NCBI GenBank assembly: GCA_023441125.1
Contig: JAEZQV010000289.1
Location: forward strand, 1 to 23,252
Direction: 5' to 3'
From: Bacillota bacterium
Lineage (GTDB): Bacteria; Bacillota_C; Negativicutes; Sporomusales; Sporomusaceae
Length of the DNA stretch: 23,252 nt
In this document: positions 15,072 to 22,722 of the stretch, piece after piece
Layout of the letters: every line of letters begins with the position of its first letter
Position numbering within the stretch: the first letter of the stretch is position 1
Position numbers and translations under genes: made by a program
The notes under the pieces: generated by a model
What the model saw: the letters and a program-made list of their open reading frames with translations, nothing else
Told to the model about the DNA's origin: nothing
The model's database searches: none

Positions 15072-16049
15072 ATGAAAGTGTATACGAAAACAGGCGACGA
15101 AGGAAAAACCAGCCTGCTGAGTAAAGAACGCGTTTTCAAAGACAGTGTCCGGGTACATGCCTATGGTACGGTGGATGAGGCCAATGCCGCCATGGGTCTG
15201 GCCAAATCCCTGACAGATAAGGCGTGGGCCATTGAGATTATTCACGGCATTCAAAAGGAACTTATTGCGCTCAATGCCGATCTGGCAACCGACAGTTCTG
15301 TTACCGACATAAGCCGGTATCGCATTACTTCCGGACATGTAGAACGATTAGAGCATATTATTGACAAGCTGGAACAGCAGCGTATTCCCCAACCTTACTT
15401 TGTTACGCCGGGAGAAACGTCAGCCAGTGCGGCGCTGGATCTGGCCCGGACTATCGTCCGGCGGGCCGAACGCTGCATTGTCAGACTGAGGCGCACGGAA
15501 ACCGTTCATACCCCGGTCGCACTCTATTTGAACCGCTTATCCGACCTGTTGTTTGTTTTAGCAAGATGTGTTGAGCAGGAAGTGCTGATTGCTAAAGTAA
15601 CGCAGGCGGTACTGCAGGTTTTGCAAGGTCGCGAGCAAAATGACGGAGGGATGCATGATATGCTGGAACGAGCCAAACGTATGCTTGCAGCTGCTGAACA
15701 GAAAGCAGTTGAAATTGGGGTACCGATGGTGATTGCCATCGTCGATGCCGGCGGCAACCTGGTTGCGCAGGAACGGATGGATAACGCCCTGTTAGCCAGT
15801 GTTTCCATAGCCTTTAACAAAGCCTATACTGCCGTTGCGCTCAAAATGTCCACCGATCAGGCGGCTGCTGTTGCTCAACCGGGCCAAATGCTATATGGCT
15901 TAAATACCACCGACAGCTGCCGGCTGGTTGTTTTCGGCGGCGGGTTCCCCTTGTGGGACAATGGCACGCTCGTTGGCGGCATTGGTGTGAGCGGCGGTTC
16001 AGTCGATGAAGATATGACGGTAGCCAAAGCCGGTCTGGCTGCCTTTTAA
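15072..16049 (+). CDS. pduO: PduO cob(I)alamin adenosyltransferase fused to a GlcG/HbpS-like domain
   Basis: Residues 1-185 form the PduO-type ATP:cob(I)alamin adenosyltransferase, with the ATP-binding TKTGDEGKTSLL at 5-16, YGTVDEANAAMGLAKS, RRAERCIVRLRR and YLNRLSDLLFVLAR. It makes adenosylcobalamin for PduCDE. Residues 195-325 are the haem-binding HbpS/GlcG-like domain (VPMVIAIVDAGGNLVAQERM, GGFPLWDNGTLVGGIGVSGG). Salmonella PduO has the same architecture. At the domain junction a GGAGGG (15645-15650) is followed by in-frame ATGs at 15651 and 15660, which could give a separate C-terminal product. PduS, its reductase partner, is encoded two genes downstream. Confidence 0.96.
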   Translation: MKVYTKTGDEGKTSLLSKERVFKDSVRVHAYGTVDEANAAMGLAKSLTDKAWAIEIIHGIQKELIALNADLATDSSVTDISRYRITSGHVERLEHIIDKLEQQRIPQPYFVTPGETSASAALDLARTIVRRAERCIVRLRRTETVHTPVALYLNRLSDLLFVLARCVEQEVLIAKVTQAVLQVLQGREQNDGGMHDMLERAKRMLAAAEQKAVEIGVPMVIAIVDAGGNLVAQERMDNALLASVSIAFNKAYTAVALKMSTDQAAAVAQPGQMLYGLNTTDSCRLVVFGGGFPLWDNGTLVGGIGVSGGSVDEDMTVAKAGLAAF

Positions 16050-16081
16050 GTAGGCGCCAAGAACGGAGGGAGGAAAAATAC

Positions 16082-17521
16082 ATGACTATTGACCAGAATT
16101 TAATTGCAAAAATTACAGCGGAAGTAATGGCCAGAGTTCAGGCGCAGCAGTCCGAAGCCGCTAACGGCGACGGCGGCATTTTTACAACCATAGATGAAGC
16201 GGTTACCGCGGCCCGGGCTGCGCAAAAACAGCTCAAGAAGCTGTCGATCGAAAAACGGGAAGAGCTCATTGCCGGCATGCGTAAGACCATCAGTGACAAT
16301 GCGGAAATCTTGGCCGAAATGGCCGTAAAAGAATCCGGCATGGGGCGTGTGGCCGACAAAGTTCTGAAAAATAAGCTGGCCGCCACCAAGAGCCCGGGCA
16401 CTGAAGACTTAACGAGTCAAGCCTGGAGCGGCGACCATGGCCTCACGCTGATTGAGATGGGACCTTATGGCGTTATCGGCGCCATCACCCCGACCACCAA
16501 TCCGTCGGAAACGGTAATCTGCAACGGCATTGGCATGGTAGCGGCCGGCAACGCTGTCGTGTTCAGCCCCCACCCCACCGCCAAGGGCACCTCGCTGCTT
16601 ACGATAAAATTGTTAAATGAAGCCATTGTCAAAGCCGGCGGCCCGGCGAACCTGCTGACCGCGGTGGCTGAGCCGTCGCTGGCAGCCACCAATGCCATGA
16701 TGAATCATCCCGGGATTAACATGCTGGTCGCTACCGGCGGCCCGGCCGTAGTCAAGGCGGTTATGTCCTGCGGCAAAAAGGCGATTGGGGCCGGGGCCGG
16801 CAATCCGCCCGCCGTGGTTGACGAAACGGCCGATATTGAAAAAGCGGCCAGAGATATTATCGCCGGCTGCGCCTTTGACAACAACCTGCCCTGCATTGCC
16901 GAGAAAGAGGTTATTGTTGTCGGCAGTGTGGCCGATAAGCTGATGGCCTATATGCAGCGATATGGCGCTTATTTAATCGCCGGGCAGGATATTGACCGGC
17001 TGGCCAAAGTGATCCTGACCGAGAAGGAGGAACTGGCGGCGGCCGGCTGCACCGAGAAACCGAAAAAAGCCTATGCCGTCAACAAAAACTTCGTCGGCAA
17101 AGATGCCAGGTATATTTTAAGCCAAATCGGCATCGATGTGCCGGACAGCATCCGGGCCGTCATCTGTGAAACCGAGGCCGATCATCCCTTTGTTTTGGAA
17201 GAACTTATGATGCCGGTATTGCCCGTTGTGCAGGTAAAAGACATTGACGCGGCGATTGAACTGGCGGTTAAAGTCGAGCACGGCAACAGGCATACCGCCA
17301 TCATGCATTCTAAAAATGTCGACAATTTGACCCGCCTGGCCAAGGCCATCGAGACAACCATTTTCGTGAAAAATGCACCGTCTTACGCCGGGATCGGCGT
17401 GGGCGGCGAAGGGTTTACCACCTTTACCATCGCCGGGCCCACCGGCGAAGGGCTTACCTCCGCGCGCAGCTTTACCCGCCAGCGTCGTTGTGTGCTTGTG
17501 GATGCACTATCCATCGTGTAA
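16082..17521 (+). CDS. pduP: CoA-acylating propionaldehyde dehydrogenase
   Basis: PduP oxidises propionaldehyde with NAD+ and CoA to propionyl-CoA inside the compartment. The N-terminal TIDQNLIAKITAEVMARVQ is the well-known PduP-type encapsulation helix, followed by a short linker. The aldehyde dehydrogenase body starts at about residue 35. NAD-binding segments include GPYGVIGAITPTTNPSET and VATGGPAVVKAV. The catalytic cysteine is Cys271 in FDNNLPCIAEK. The C-terminus has GVGGEGFTTFTIAGPTGEG. The 479 residues compare with 464 in Salmonella. A purine-rich GGAGGGAGG site precedes the ATG. Confidence 0.97.
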   Translation: MTIDQNLIAKITAEVMARVQAQQSEAANGDGGIFTTIDEAVTAARAAQKQLKKLSIEKREELIAGMRKTISDNAEILAEMAVKESGMGRVADKVLKNKLAATKSPGTEDLTSQAWSGDHGLTLIEMGPYGVIGAITPTTNPSETVICNGIGMVAAGNAVVFSPHPTAKGTSLLTIKLLNEAIVKAGGPANLLTAVAEPSLAATNAMMNHPGINMLVATGGPAVVKAVMSCGKKAIGAGAGNPPAVVDETADIEKAARDIIAGCAFDNNLPCIAEKEVIVVGSVADKLMAYMQRYGAYLIAGQDIDRLAKVILTEKEELAAAGCTEKPKKAYAVNKNFVGKDARYILSQIGIDVPDSIRAVICETEADHPFVLEELMMPVLPVVQVKDIDAAIELAVKVEHGNRHTAIMHSKNVDNLTRLAKAIETTIFVKNAPSYAGIGVGGEGFTTFTIAGPTGEGLTSARSFTRQRRCVLVDALSIV

Positions 17522-17552
17522 GTACAGGTTACGTAAAGAGAGTAGGTGAAGT

Positions 17553-18884
17553 ATGCGGGATGAAATTATTGCCGCCGTTAAGGCGGCCGGCGTAGTGGGA
17601 GCCGGCGGGGCCGGTTTCCCCACTCACGTAAAGATCAATGCCAGTGTCGATACCGTTATTGTCAATGGCGCCGAGTGCGAGCCCCTCCTCAGGGCCCACC
17701 AGCTCCTTATGGCCAGCGAAAGCAGCAAGCTGATCGTAGGCCTGAAAACCGTCATGGTGGCTACCGGCGCGCGGCGCGGCATCATCGGCCTCAAGCACAA
17801 ATACGGGGAGGCCGTAAGCACGCTGCAGGCCGAACTAAAGCAAGCAAATGAACAGGAAATTGAACTGGCATTTCTGCCAGATATTTATCCGGCCGGTGAC
17901 GAGCAGGTTTTGGTGCATGAAGTAACCGGCAGAATTGTCCCCGAAGGCGGAATCCCTCTCCAGGTGGGGGTAGTGGTCGCCAATGTCGAAACCCTCGTTA
18001 ATGTGGCCGAAGCGCTGGCCGGCAAGCCGGTAACCGAGAAGTATGTGACGGTAACCGGCGCCGTCGGTAAACCCACTACCTATAAAGTACCTGTCGGCAT
18101 GGCGATTGGTGAACTGATTGCCCTGGCCGGCGGCGCCACCGTGCGCGATTATGCGGTCATTGACGGCGGCCCCATGATGGGGAAACTGACGAGCATTGAT
18201 CAGCCGGTGACTAAGACCACCGGCGGGATTATCGTACTGCCCAGGGAGCATTCACTCATCAGTCAGAAAAGCACCCCCTGGTCGGCGATTGCCAACCGGG
18301 CCAAGGCTGTCTGCTGCAACTGCCGGGCCTGTACCGATGTCTGCCCGCGCCATCTTCTGGGCCATAGCCTGGAACCGCACCGGATTATGCAGGCCATTGG
18401 CCGGGGGCAGTATAACGAAGGCGATGTGGTTACCCGGGCGCTGCTCTGCTCCGAGTGCGGCGCCTGTGATACCTTCGGCTGCACGATGGGGCTGTCGCCG
18501 CGCCGGGTAAATACCGAACTAAAACGGCAGTTTGGCCAGGCCCGGCTGAAAAACCCGCATAATGCCAAACCGCAGCGTCCGCGGGACAACCGGCAGTACC
18601 GCCTCATTCCCACCAAACGGCTTTTATACCGCCTGGGCCTGGATAAATACGACGTCAAAGCGCCGCTCTGGCCGGCGCCGGTGGAAGCTAACGATGTCAG
18701 CATAGTATTGTCGCAGCATATCGGCGCGCCGGCCAAACCCATTGTTAAGGTCGGCGACAGGGTTGCCAAAGGCGACCTGATTGCCGTTATCCCGGAGGGA
18801 GCGGCCATCGGCGTTAACCTGCATGCCAGCATTGCCGGGCAGGTATACAAAGTGGACAATGCTATCGGGATTAGAAGAGTGTAA
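17553..18884 (+). CDS. pduS: Cobalamin reductase PduS (RnfC-like iron-sulfur flavoprotein)
   Basis: PduS supplies electrons to reduce cob(II)alamin for the adenosyltransferase PduO. The N-terminus has the glycine-rich GVVGAGGAGFPTH (about 13-25), typical of RnfC/NuoF-type flavin and NADH-binding proteins. Two [4Fe-4S] motifs follow: CNCRACTDVCP (from Cys255, with Cys257, 260 and 264) and CSECGACDTFGC (Cys299, 302, 305 and 310). A barrel-sandwich domain ends the protein (VKVGDRVAKGDLIAVIPEGA, then NLHASIAGQV). Its 443 residues compare with 451 in Salmonella. It is next to pduT, whose iron-sulfur centre could pass electrons across the shell. Confidence 0.95.
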   Translation: MRDEIIAAVKAAGVVGAGGAGFPTHVKINASVDTVIVNGAECEPLLRAHQLLMASESSKLIVGLKTVMVATGARRGIIGLKHKYGEAVSTLQAELKQANEQEIELAFLPDIYPAGDEQVLVHEVTGRIVPEGGIPLQVGVVVANVETLVNVAEALAGKPVTEKYVTVTGAVGKPTTYKVPVGMAIGELIALAGGATVRDYAVIDGGPMMGKLTSIDQPVTKTTGGIIVLPREHSLISQKSTPWSAIANRAKAVCCNCRACTDVCPRHLLGHSLEPHRIMQAIGRGQYNEGDVVTRALLCSECGACDTFGCTMGLSPRRVNTELKRQFGQARLKNPHNAKPQRPRDNRQYRLIPTKRLLYRLGLDKYDVKAPLWPAPVEANDVSIVLSQHIGAPAKPIVKVGDRVAKGDLIAVIPEGAAIGVNLHASIAGQVYKVDNAIGIRRV

Positions 18885-18905
18885 TGCAGCAGGGGGGAGA
18901 ATAAA

Positions 18906-19457
18906 ATGAAACGTGCCATCGGTTTATTGGAAATAAAAAACATTACGAAAGGCATCTTAGTGGCTGACGCCATGCTGAAGGCGGCGAATGTTGATTTGCT
19001 GCTGTCTCAACCCCTGTGCCCGGGCAAATATGTAGTAATGGTCGGCGGTGACGTAGGCGCCGTACAAAGTGCGGTGCGCAGCGGCAAAAGCGCCGGCGGC
19101 TCGGACAACATTGTCGATGAATTCGTGCTGCCCAACATTCACCCGGATGTATTCCAGGCCTTAGGCGGCTGTACAGAGGTCAAGCAGATCAAATCATTAG
19201 GCATCATTGAAAGTTATTCCGTGGCTTCGGCCGTTGTCGCTGCCGATACAGCGGCGAAAGCGGCCGTTGTGCAGCTTTTGGAAGTGCGCCTGGCCCGCGG
19301 GATGGGCGGCAAAGCGGTAGTATCGGTAACCGGCGAGGTCGGCGCCGTGACGGCTGCAGTCCGCGCCGGCAGCAGCGCTATCCAGGATACGGGTTTCCTT
19401 GTTGATCAATTGGTCATAGCCGCACCGCATCATAGTCTCCATCAGGCTTTATTTTAA
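18906..19457 (+). CDS. pduT: Iron-sulfur tandem-BMC shell protein PduT
   Basis: Two BMC domains in one 183-residue chain (repeats starting AIGLLEIKNITKGILVADAM and SLGIIESYSVASAVVAADTA). The family forms trimers with a [4Fe-4S] cluster at the central pore. The ligand cysteine of characterised PduT is Cys38, and Cys38 is present here in SQPLCPGKY. It probably lets electrons cross the shell or serves cluster exchange for PduS. A GGGGGGAG site lies upstream. It is followed 21 bases later by pduF. Confidence 0.95.
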   Translation: MKRAIGLLEIKNITKGILVADAMLKAANVDLLLSQPLCPGKYVVMVGGDVGAVQSAVRSGKSAGGSDNIVDEFVLPNIHPDVFQALGGCTEVKQIKSLGIIESYSVASAVVAADTAAKAAVVQLLEVRLARGMGGKAVVSVTGEVGAVTAAVRAGSSAIQDTGFLVDQLVIAAPHHSLHQALF

Positions 19458-19478
19458 AAATAAAGGAGGGTACTATTT

Positions 19479-20204
19479 ATGACAAATTTGTTTGGCGAAT
19501 TTTTCGGCACCATGGTCCTTATTATTTTTGGCGGCGGCGTTGTCGCCAACTGCCTCCTGACCAAATCCAAGGCGGAAGGCGCCGGCTGGCTGGTTATTGT
19601 TACCGGCTGGGCCATGGCGGTCATGCTGGGCGTATTCAGCGCTATCGCCACCGGTGCGCCGCAGGCGGACCTGAACCCGGCAGTAACCTTGGCCAAAACC
19701 TTTTTGGGGGTATATGAGCCAGGGCACGCCCTGGCCACCATGCTGGCCGAAATTGCCGGCGGTATTGCCGGCGGGGTTGTTGTCTGGCTGGCATTTCTGC
19801 CCCACTGGGAAATTACCGAGGATAAAGGCGCCAAGCTGGCCATCTTCTGCACAGGGCCGGCCATTCGCAACACCTTTACCAACCTGCTGTGCGAAATCAT
19901 TGCCACCGCTATGCTGATTATCGGTATCTTTGTTATCTTCTCCAAACCGGTGGGAACATTGTCGCCGGGTTTTGGACCTTATCTTGTCGGTATGCTGGTC
20001 TGGGCACTGGGCTTAAGCCTCGGCGGACCTACCGGTTATGCTCTGAATCCGGCCCGTGACCTTGGACCTCGCATTGCCCACGCTATTTTGCCTATCGCCG
20101 GCAAGGGCGACTCGGACTGGAGTTATGCCTGGGTCCCTGTTGTTGGCCCAATGGCGGGTGCCGGAGTAGGCATCATCATCTGCAAGGCAGCCGGAATTCT
20201 TTAA
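19479..20204 (+). CDS. pduF: Propanediol diffusion facilitator (GlpF/MIP family)
   Basis: A six-helix membrane channel of the aquaglyceroporin family (241 residues). It has both pore motifs: the first NPA in DLNPAVTLAKTF (66-68) and the second in YALNPARDLGPRIAHA (190-192). The D of NPARD and the GlpF-like GGPTGYALNPARD context point to a glycerol/propanediol channel, not a water channel. In enteric bacteria pduF lies upstream of pduA near pocR; here it ends the operon. A clear GGAGGG precedes the ATG. Confidence 0.93.
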   Translation: MTNLFGEFFGTMVLIIFGGGVVANCLLTKSKAEGAGWLVIVTGWAMAVMLGVFSAIATGAPQADLNPAVTLAKTFLGVYEPGHALATMLAEIAGGIAGGVVVWLAFLPHWEITEDKGAKLAIFCTGPAIRNTFTNLLCEIIATAMLIIGIFVIFSKPVGTLSPGFGPYLVGMLVWALGLSLGGPTGYALNPARDLGPRIAHAILPIAGKGDSDWSYAWVPVVGPMAGAGVGIIICKAAGIL

Positions 20205-20240
20205 TTGGTCATGACTGCGGCTAGGTAAGTAAAAAGATGG

Positions 20241-20280
20241 GTAAAAGGCCAGTGAGTCACTACTACCTGGTCTTTTGCCT
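20241..20280 (+). terminator. Probable terminator after pduF
   Basis: AAAAGGCCAG (20243-20252) pairs with CTGGTCTTTT (20267-20276), one pair being G-T, with a 14-base loop. The T-run is part of the stem and the downstream sequence GCCTATAT is only moderately T-rich, so termination may be partial. It would end the pdu transcript before the chemoreceptor gene. Confidence 0.55.
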
Positions 20281-20351
20281 ATATGATTGGCTGACCGGCG
20301 GAAACAGGAAACAGTAACTTCAGGTAATAGCAGGCACGTCAAAAAAATGTG

Positions 20352-20381
20352 CTAAAATATCGAAATATTCTAAAATATCGA
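20352..20381 (+). promoter_or_regulatory. Direct repeat before the chemoreceptor gene
   Basis: A perfect 12-base repeat CTAAAATATCGA occurs at 20352-20363 and 20370-20381, an 18-base period, ending just before the ribosome-binding site GGAGGT. Between the copies is a small inverted repeat AATAT-CGAA-ATATT. It may be an operator or an RNA element; no clear promoter was found. Otherwise the 192-base gap 20205-20396 holds only the hairpin at 20241. Confidence 0.45.
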
Positions 20382-20396
20382 CGGAGGTAGAAGGCC

Positions 20397-21446
20397 ATGA
20401 AGAAAGCCAGTAACCAGGTGCAAACATTGGACAACCTCAATACCATTAAATTACAGGATATCATTGATTTGGATTTTCTTCAGCAGTTCCAGGATAGCTT
20501 TGCGGAATCTTTGGGCGTGGCTAGTATTACCGTGGATATGGAGGGCAATCCGGTTACCAGACCCAGTAATTTTACAAAATTCTGTATGGAGCATACCCGG
20601 GGTTCCAAAACCGGGCTGGCCCGGTGTATGGAATGCGACCGCAAAGGCGGTGAAGAATCGGCCCGTACCGGCAAACCGGCCATTTATGAATGCCATGCCG
20701 GCCTGGTGGATTTTGGCACGCCGATTATGCTGGAAGGCCGGCAAATTGGCTCTATTCTGGGCGGTCAGGTTCTGACGGAAAAACCGGATGAAGCTTATTA
20801 CCGCAAGGTGGCGCAGGAGATTGGCGTCGACCCCGAGGAATACATAACCGCACTGCACGCTATTAAGCAGGTACCCCGCGCCAGTGTGGAAGCCGCCGCC
20901 AACATGCTGTATCTGGTCGCCAATACCATCTCGCGCACCTGGTATCAGCAGCACAAACTCAAAGCGATGGCCGGCCGCATTAATGACAGTGTCGTACAAA
21001 TATCGGCCACCATGGAAGAACTGGCGGCCTCGGCCGGTGATGTCAGCAACAATCAAAATACGCTGAATGCCGAAATCCAGAATGTAAATGTAGTATCCGG
21101 CAAAATTAATGAAGTCATGGATTTCATTAAAGAAATAGCGGATGAAACCCGTCTGTTAGGTCTTAACGCCGCTATTGAAGCGGCGCGGGCGGGTGACGCC
21201 GGTCTGGGGTTCGGGGTGGTAGCCCAGGAAATCCGCAAGCTTTCGGGGGATTCCAAGCAGACGGTCGGCAAAATTAAGGAATTTACAACCATTATTCAGG
21301 AGTCGGTCAATAAAACCGTGACTATGGGACAGGCCACTTCGGTGACTGTTGAGCAGCAAGCCGCCGCCATTGAAGAAGTGACCGCCAGCGTGCAGGAAGT
21401 GACCACCATGGCCGAGCAGCTGCATGCCATGGCCAATGAAATGTAG
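20397..21446 (+). CDS. Soluble chemoreceptor with PocR sensor domain
   Basis: Residues about 15-185 are a PocR domain closely similar to that of the kinase at 1987: [21 protein letters not shown] and YECHAGL, with Cys63, Cys77, Cys80 and Cys99. Residues 190-349 are a short methyl-accepting signalling domain whose hairpin tip reads [20 protein letters not shown], followed by [20 protein letters not shown]. There is no membrane helix or signal peptide, so it senses inside the cell. The next gene is a CheW adaptor. The shared sensor domain suggests chemotaxis or another CheA-dependent output to propanediol or a related metabolite (inference). GGAGGT supports the start. Confidence 0.92.
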   Translation: MKKASNQVQTLDNLNTIKLQDIIDLDFLQQFQDSFAESLGVASITVDMEGNPVTRPSNFTKFCMEHTRGSKTGLARCMECDRKGGEESARTGKPAIYECHAGLVDFGTPIMLEGRQIGSILGGQVLTEKPDEAYYRKVAQEIGVDPEEYITALHAIKQVPRASVEAAANMLYLVANTISRTWYQQHKLKAMAGRINDSVVQISATMEELAASAGDVSNNQNTLNAEIQNVNVVSGKINEVMDFIKEIADETRLLGLNAAIEAARAGDAGLGFGVVAQEIRKLSGDSKQTVGKIKEFTTIIQESVNKTVTMGQATSVTVEQQAAAIEEVTASVQEVTTMAEQLHAMANEM

Positions 21447-21467
21447 TGGGGGAAGGGAGGAGACTTC

Positions 21468-21932
21468 ATGGCCCGGGTGCAATATGTAGTATTTGAGGTT
21501 GCCGGCCGGGAGTTTGGCATAGAAGCCAGACTTGTCAACGGCATTATCAGAGCCAATAAAGTCAGTATCCAGATGGTCCCGAATTCCTCCGACGCTGTCG
21601 AGGGGATGATTAACTGGCGCGGCAAAGTCAGTTATGTGCTCAGCATGCGGAAAAAATTCCGGATTGACAATGCGGCCGCCACTGAGGACAGTAAAATTAT
21701 TATGGCGTATGCCAACGATTCGGTAATTGGCTTTTTAGTGGATGAAGTTACCGATATAATCACCTTCAATGCGGACGAAATTGAAGCGGCGCCGCCTTTC
21801 ATCCAAAAATCCATCAGCCAGTGTGTAACCGGTATCGGCAAAATGGACGAGCGGCTGGTGGTCATGCTGAATGTAGAGAAACTGCTTGACAGCGATGATG
21901 CGGCCTTGCTTTTGCCGGCTCTAAACGGGTAA
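21468..21932 (+). CDS. cheW: CheW-like chemotaxis adaptor
   Basis: A single CheW domain of 154 residues. It shows QYVVFEVAGREFGIEARLV, the EGMINWRGKV motif at about 47-56 (typical CheW: GxxNLRGxxxPV), and FLVDEVTDIITFNADEIE. CheW proteins bridge chemoreceptors and the CheA kinase. The gene starts 21 bases after the PocR chemoreceptor with GGGAGGAG upstream, so the two form a sensor-adaptor pair. Neither CheA nor CheY is in the window; the pair presumably plugs into a kinase encoded elsewhere. Confidence 0.92.
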   Translation: MARVQYVVFEVAGREFGIEARLVNGIIRANKVSIQMVPNSSDAVEGMINWRGKVSYVLSMRKKFRIDNAAATEDSKIIMAYANDSVIGFLVDEVTDIITFNADEIEAAPPFIQKSISQCVTGIGKMDERLVVMLNVEKLLDSDDAALLLPALNG

Positions 21933-21943
21933 AGCCAAACGGC

Positions 21944-21982
21944 AGGCTCTACACCCATACCGCGGTGTAGAGCCTTTAGTAT
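21944..21982 (+). terminator. Terminator after the cheW-like gene
   Basis: AGGCTCTACACC (21944-21955) pairs perfectly with GGTGTAGAGCCT (21964-21975), followed by TTAGTATT. The stem is strong but the T-run is short. Confidence 0.75.
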
Positions 21983-22003
21983 TCACTAATTTATTGTAAT
22001 AAC

Positions 22004-22032
22004 TTGACGAAATTGCACGAATAATGTAATAT
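22004..22032 (+). promoter_or_regulatory. Housekeeping-type promoter of the hutP-like gene
   Basis: TTGACG (22004-22009) and TAATAT (22027-22032) are separated by exactly 17 bases. Each matches five of six consensus positions. Transcription should start near 22039, leaving a leader of only about 23 bases. Confidence 0.8.
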
Positions 22033-22036
22033 TGGT

Positions 22037-22060
22037 ATAGAGTGAGATAGAGGGATAGAG
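22037..22060 (+). promoter_or_regulatory. ATAGAG triple repeat in the hutP-like leader
   Basis: ATAGAG occurs three times (22037-22042, 22047-22052 and 22055-22060), almost filling the predicted 5' leader and covering the ribosome-binding site. HutP proteins bind RNA containing spaced UAG/NAG triplets, so this could be an autoregulatory site (inference). The spacing, with periods of 10 and 8, differs from the period of 7 in the Bacillus hut site. Confidence 0.4.
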
Positions 22061-22061
22061 A

Positions 22062-22514
22062 ATGAAAGCGTGTGACCGATCCTTTATGGCCGGCAGCGTC
22101 CGGAGTATCGGCGCGGCGGCCATGTTACTGGCGTTGACCCGCACCTTGGCCGACGAGGATACTGTGAAAAGTTTGTTGAGCAGCCAGGGCTATAAAATTG
22201 TCGTAACCGAAGTAGGCGGGAATTCGGCCTTGTCTGAATTCCAGAGCAAGGTAACCAAGGCTGTGCTGGGGGCCGCCCTAAACAGTGGCCTGCTTGCCAA
22301 GACGCCGGCCAACTGTCATGCCTTGCTGCATGCCACCGATGAAGCCAAGCGGGGCGTTATGGTCAATGTAGCCAGCAGCGCCAGCATCGCCGTCAAAATA
22401 GCCATCGTGCGAGACGAGGACTGGATTGCCGTGGCCTTGTTTGGTGAGTCGGCCCTGCATCCGTTGACGAATCACGAACGGGCTGGCCTGGGAGTCATGC
22501 ATTTAGGCAAATGA
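22062..22514 (+). CDS. hutP: HutP-family RNA-binding regulator
   Basis: Similar to Bacillus HutP, the histidine- and Mg-dependent antiterminator. CHALLHATDEAKRGVM (85-100) matches the family's HALYHATMEALHGV, and DEDWIAVALFGES followed by HERAGLGVMHLGK matches its C-terminal half. The three metal-binding histidines appear conserved as His86, His90 and His147. Its 150 residues are near the usual length. There are no hut genes nearby; many anaerobic Firmicutes carry such HutP-like proteins of unknown target. It is transcribed from its own promoter and closed by its own terminator, so a link to pdu control is not shown. Confidence 0.88.
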   Translation: MKACDRSFMAGSVRSIGAAAMLLALTRTLADEDTVKSLLSSQGYKIVVTEVGGNSALSEFQSKVTKAVLGAALNSGLLAKTPANCHALLHATDEAKRGVMVNVASSASIAVKIAIVRDEDWIAVALFGESALHPLTNHERAGLGVMHLGK

Positions 22515-22540
22515 GCTTTGTAAATAAATAGCTAGCGTAT

Positions 22541-22586
22541 GAGGGACAGAGTGAAATTACTTTTCATTCTGTCCTTTTGTGTTTTT
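22541..22586 (+). terminator. Intrinsic terminator after the hutP-like gene
   Basis: A 13-pair stem is formed by 22544-22556 (GGACAGAGTGAAA) and 22562-22574 (TTTCATTCTGTCC), one pair being G-T, followed by TTTTGTGTTTTT. It lies between the hutP-like gene and the CoA-transferase gene. In the rest of this gap (22587-22722) I see no confident promoter or other element. Confidence 0.9.
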
Positions 22587-22722
22587 AGCCGCCGGTTACT
22601 CACTGAAAAAACTTCCGGCAATCCTGACAAAGGGCTTGTGCTGGAGTTAAATCCCATTTGCGGCTCAGTTTATTTTATCCCTCTATAACACATAATTAAT
22701 AAAAACAAGGGAGAGATCAGCC

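Noticed and set aside
20352..20381. A sigma-28 (motility) promoter for the chemoreceptor
   Set aside because: TAAA is present but no CCGATA-like -10 occurs at the right spacing.
22061..22076. Possible catabolite-repression (cre-like) site, ATGAAAGCGTGTGACC, at the hutP-like start
   Set aside because: It lacks the conserved CA at the required position and lies inside the coding region.
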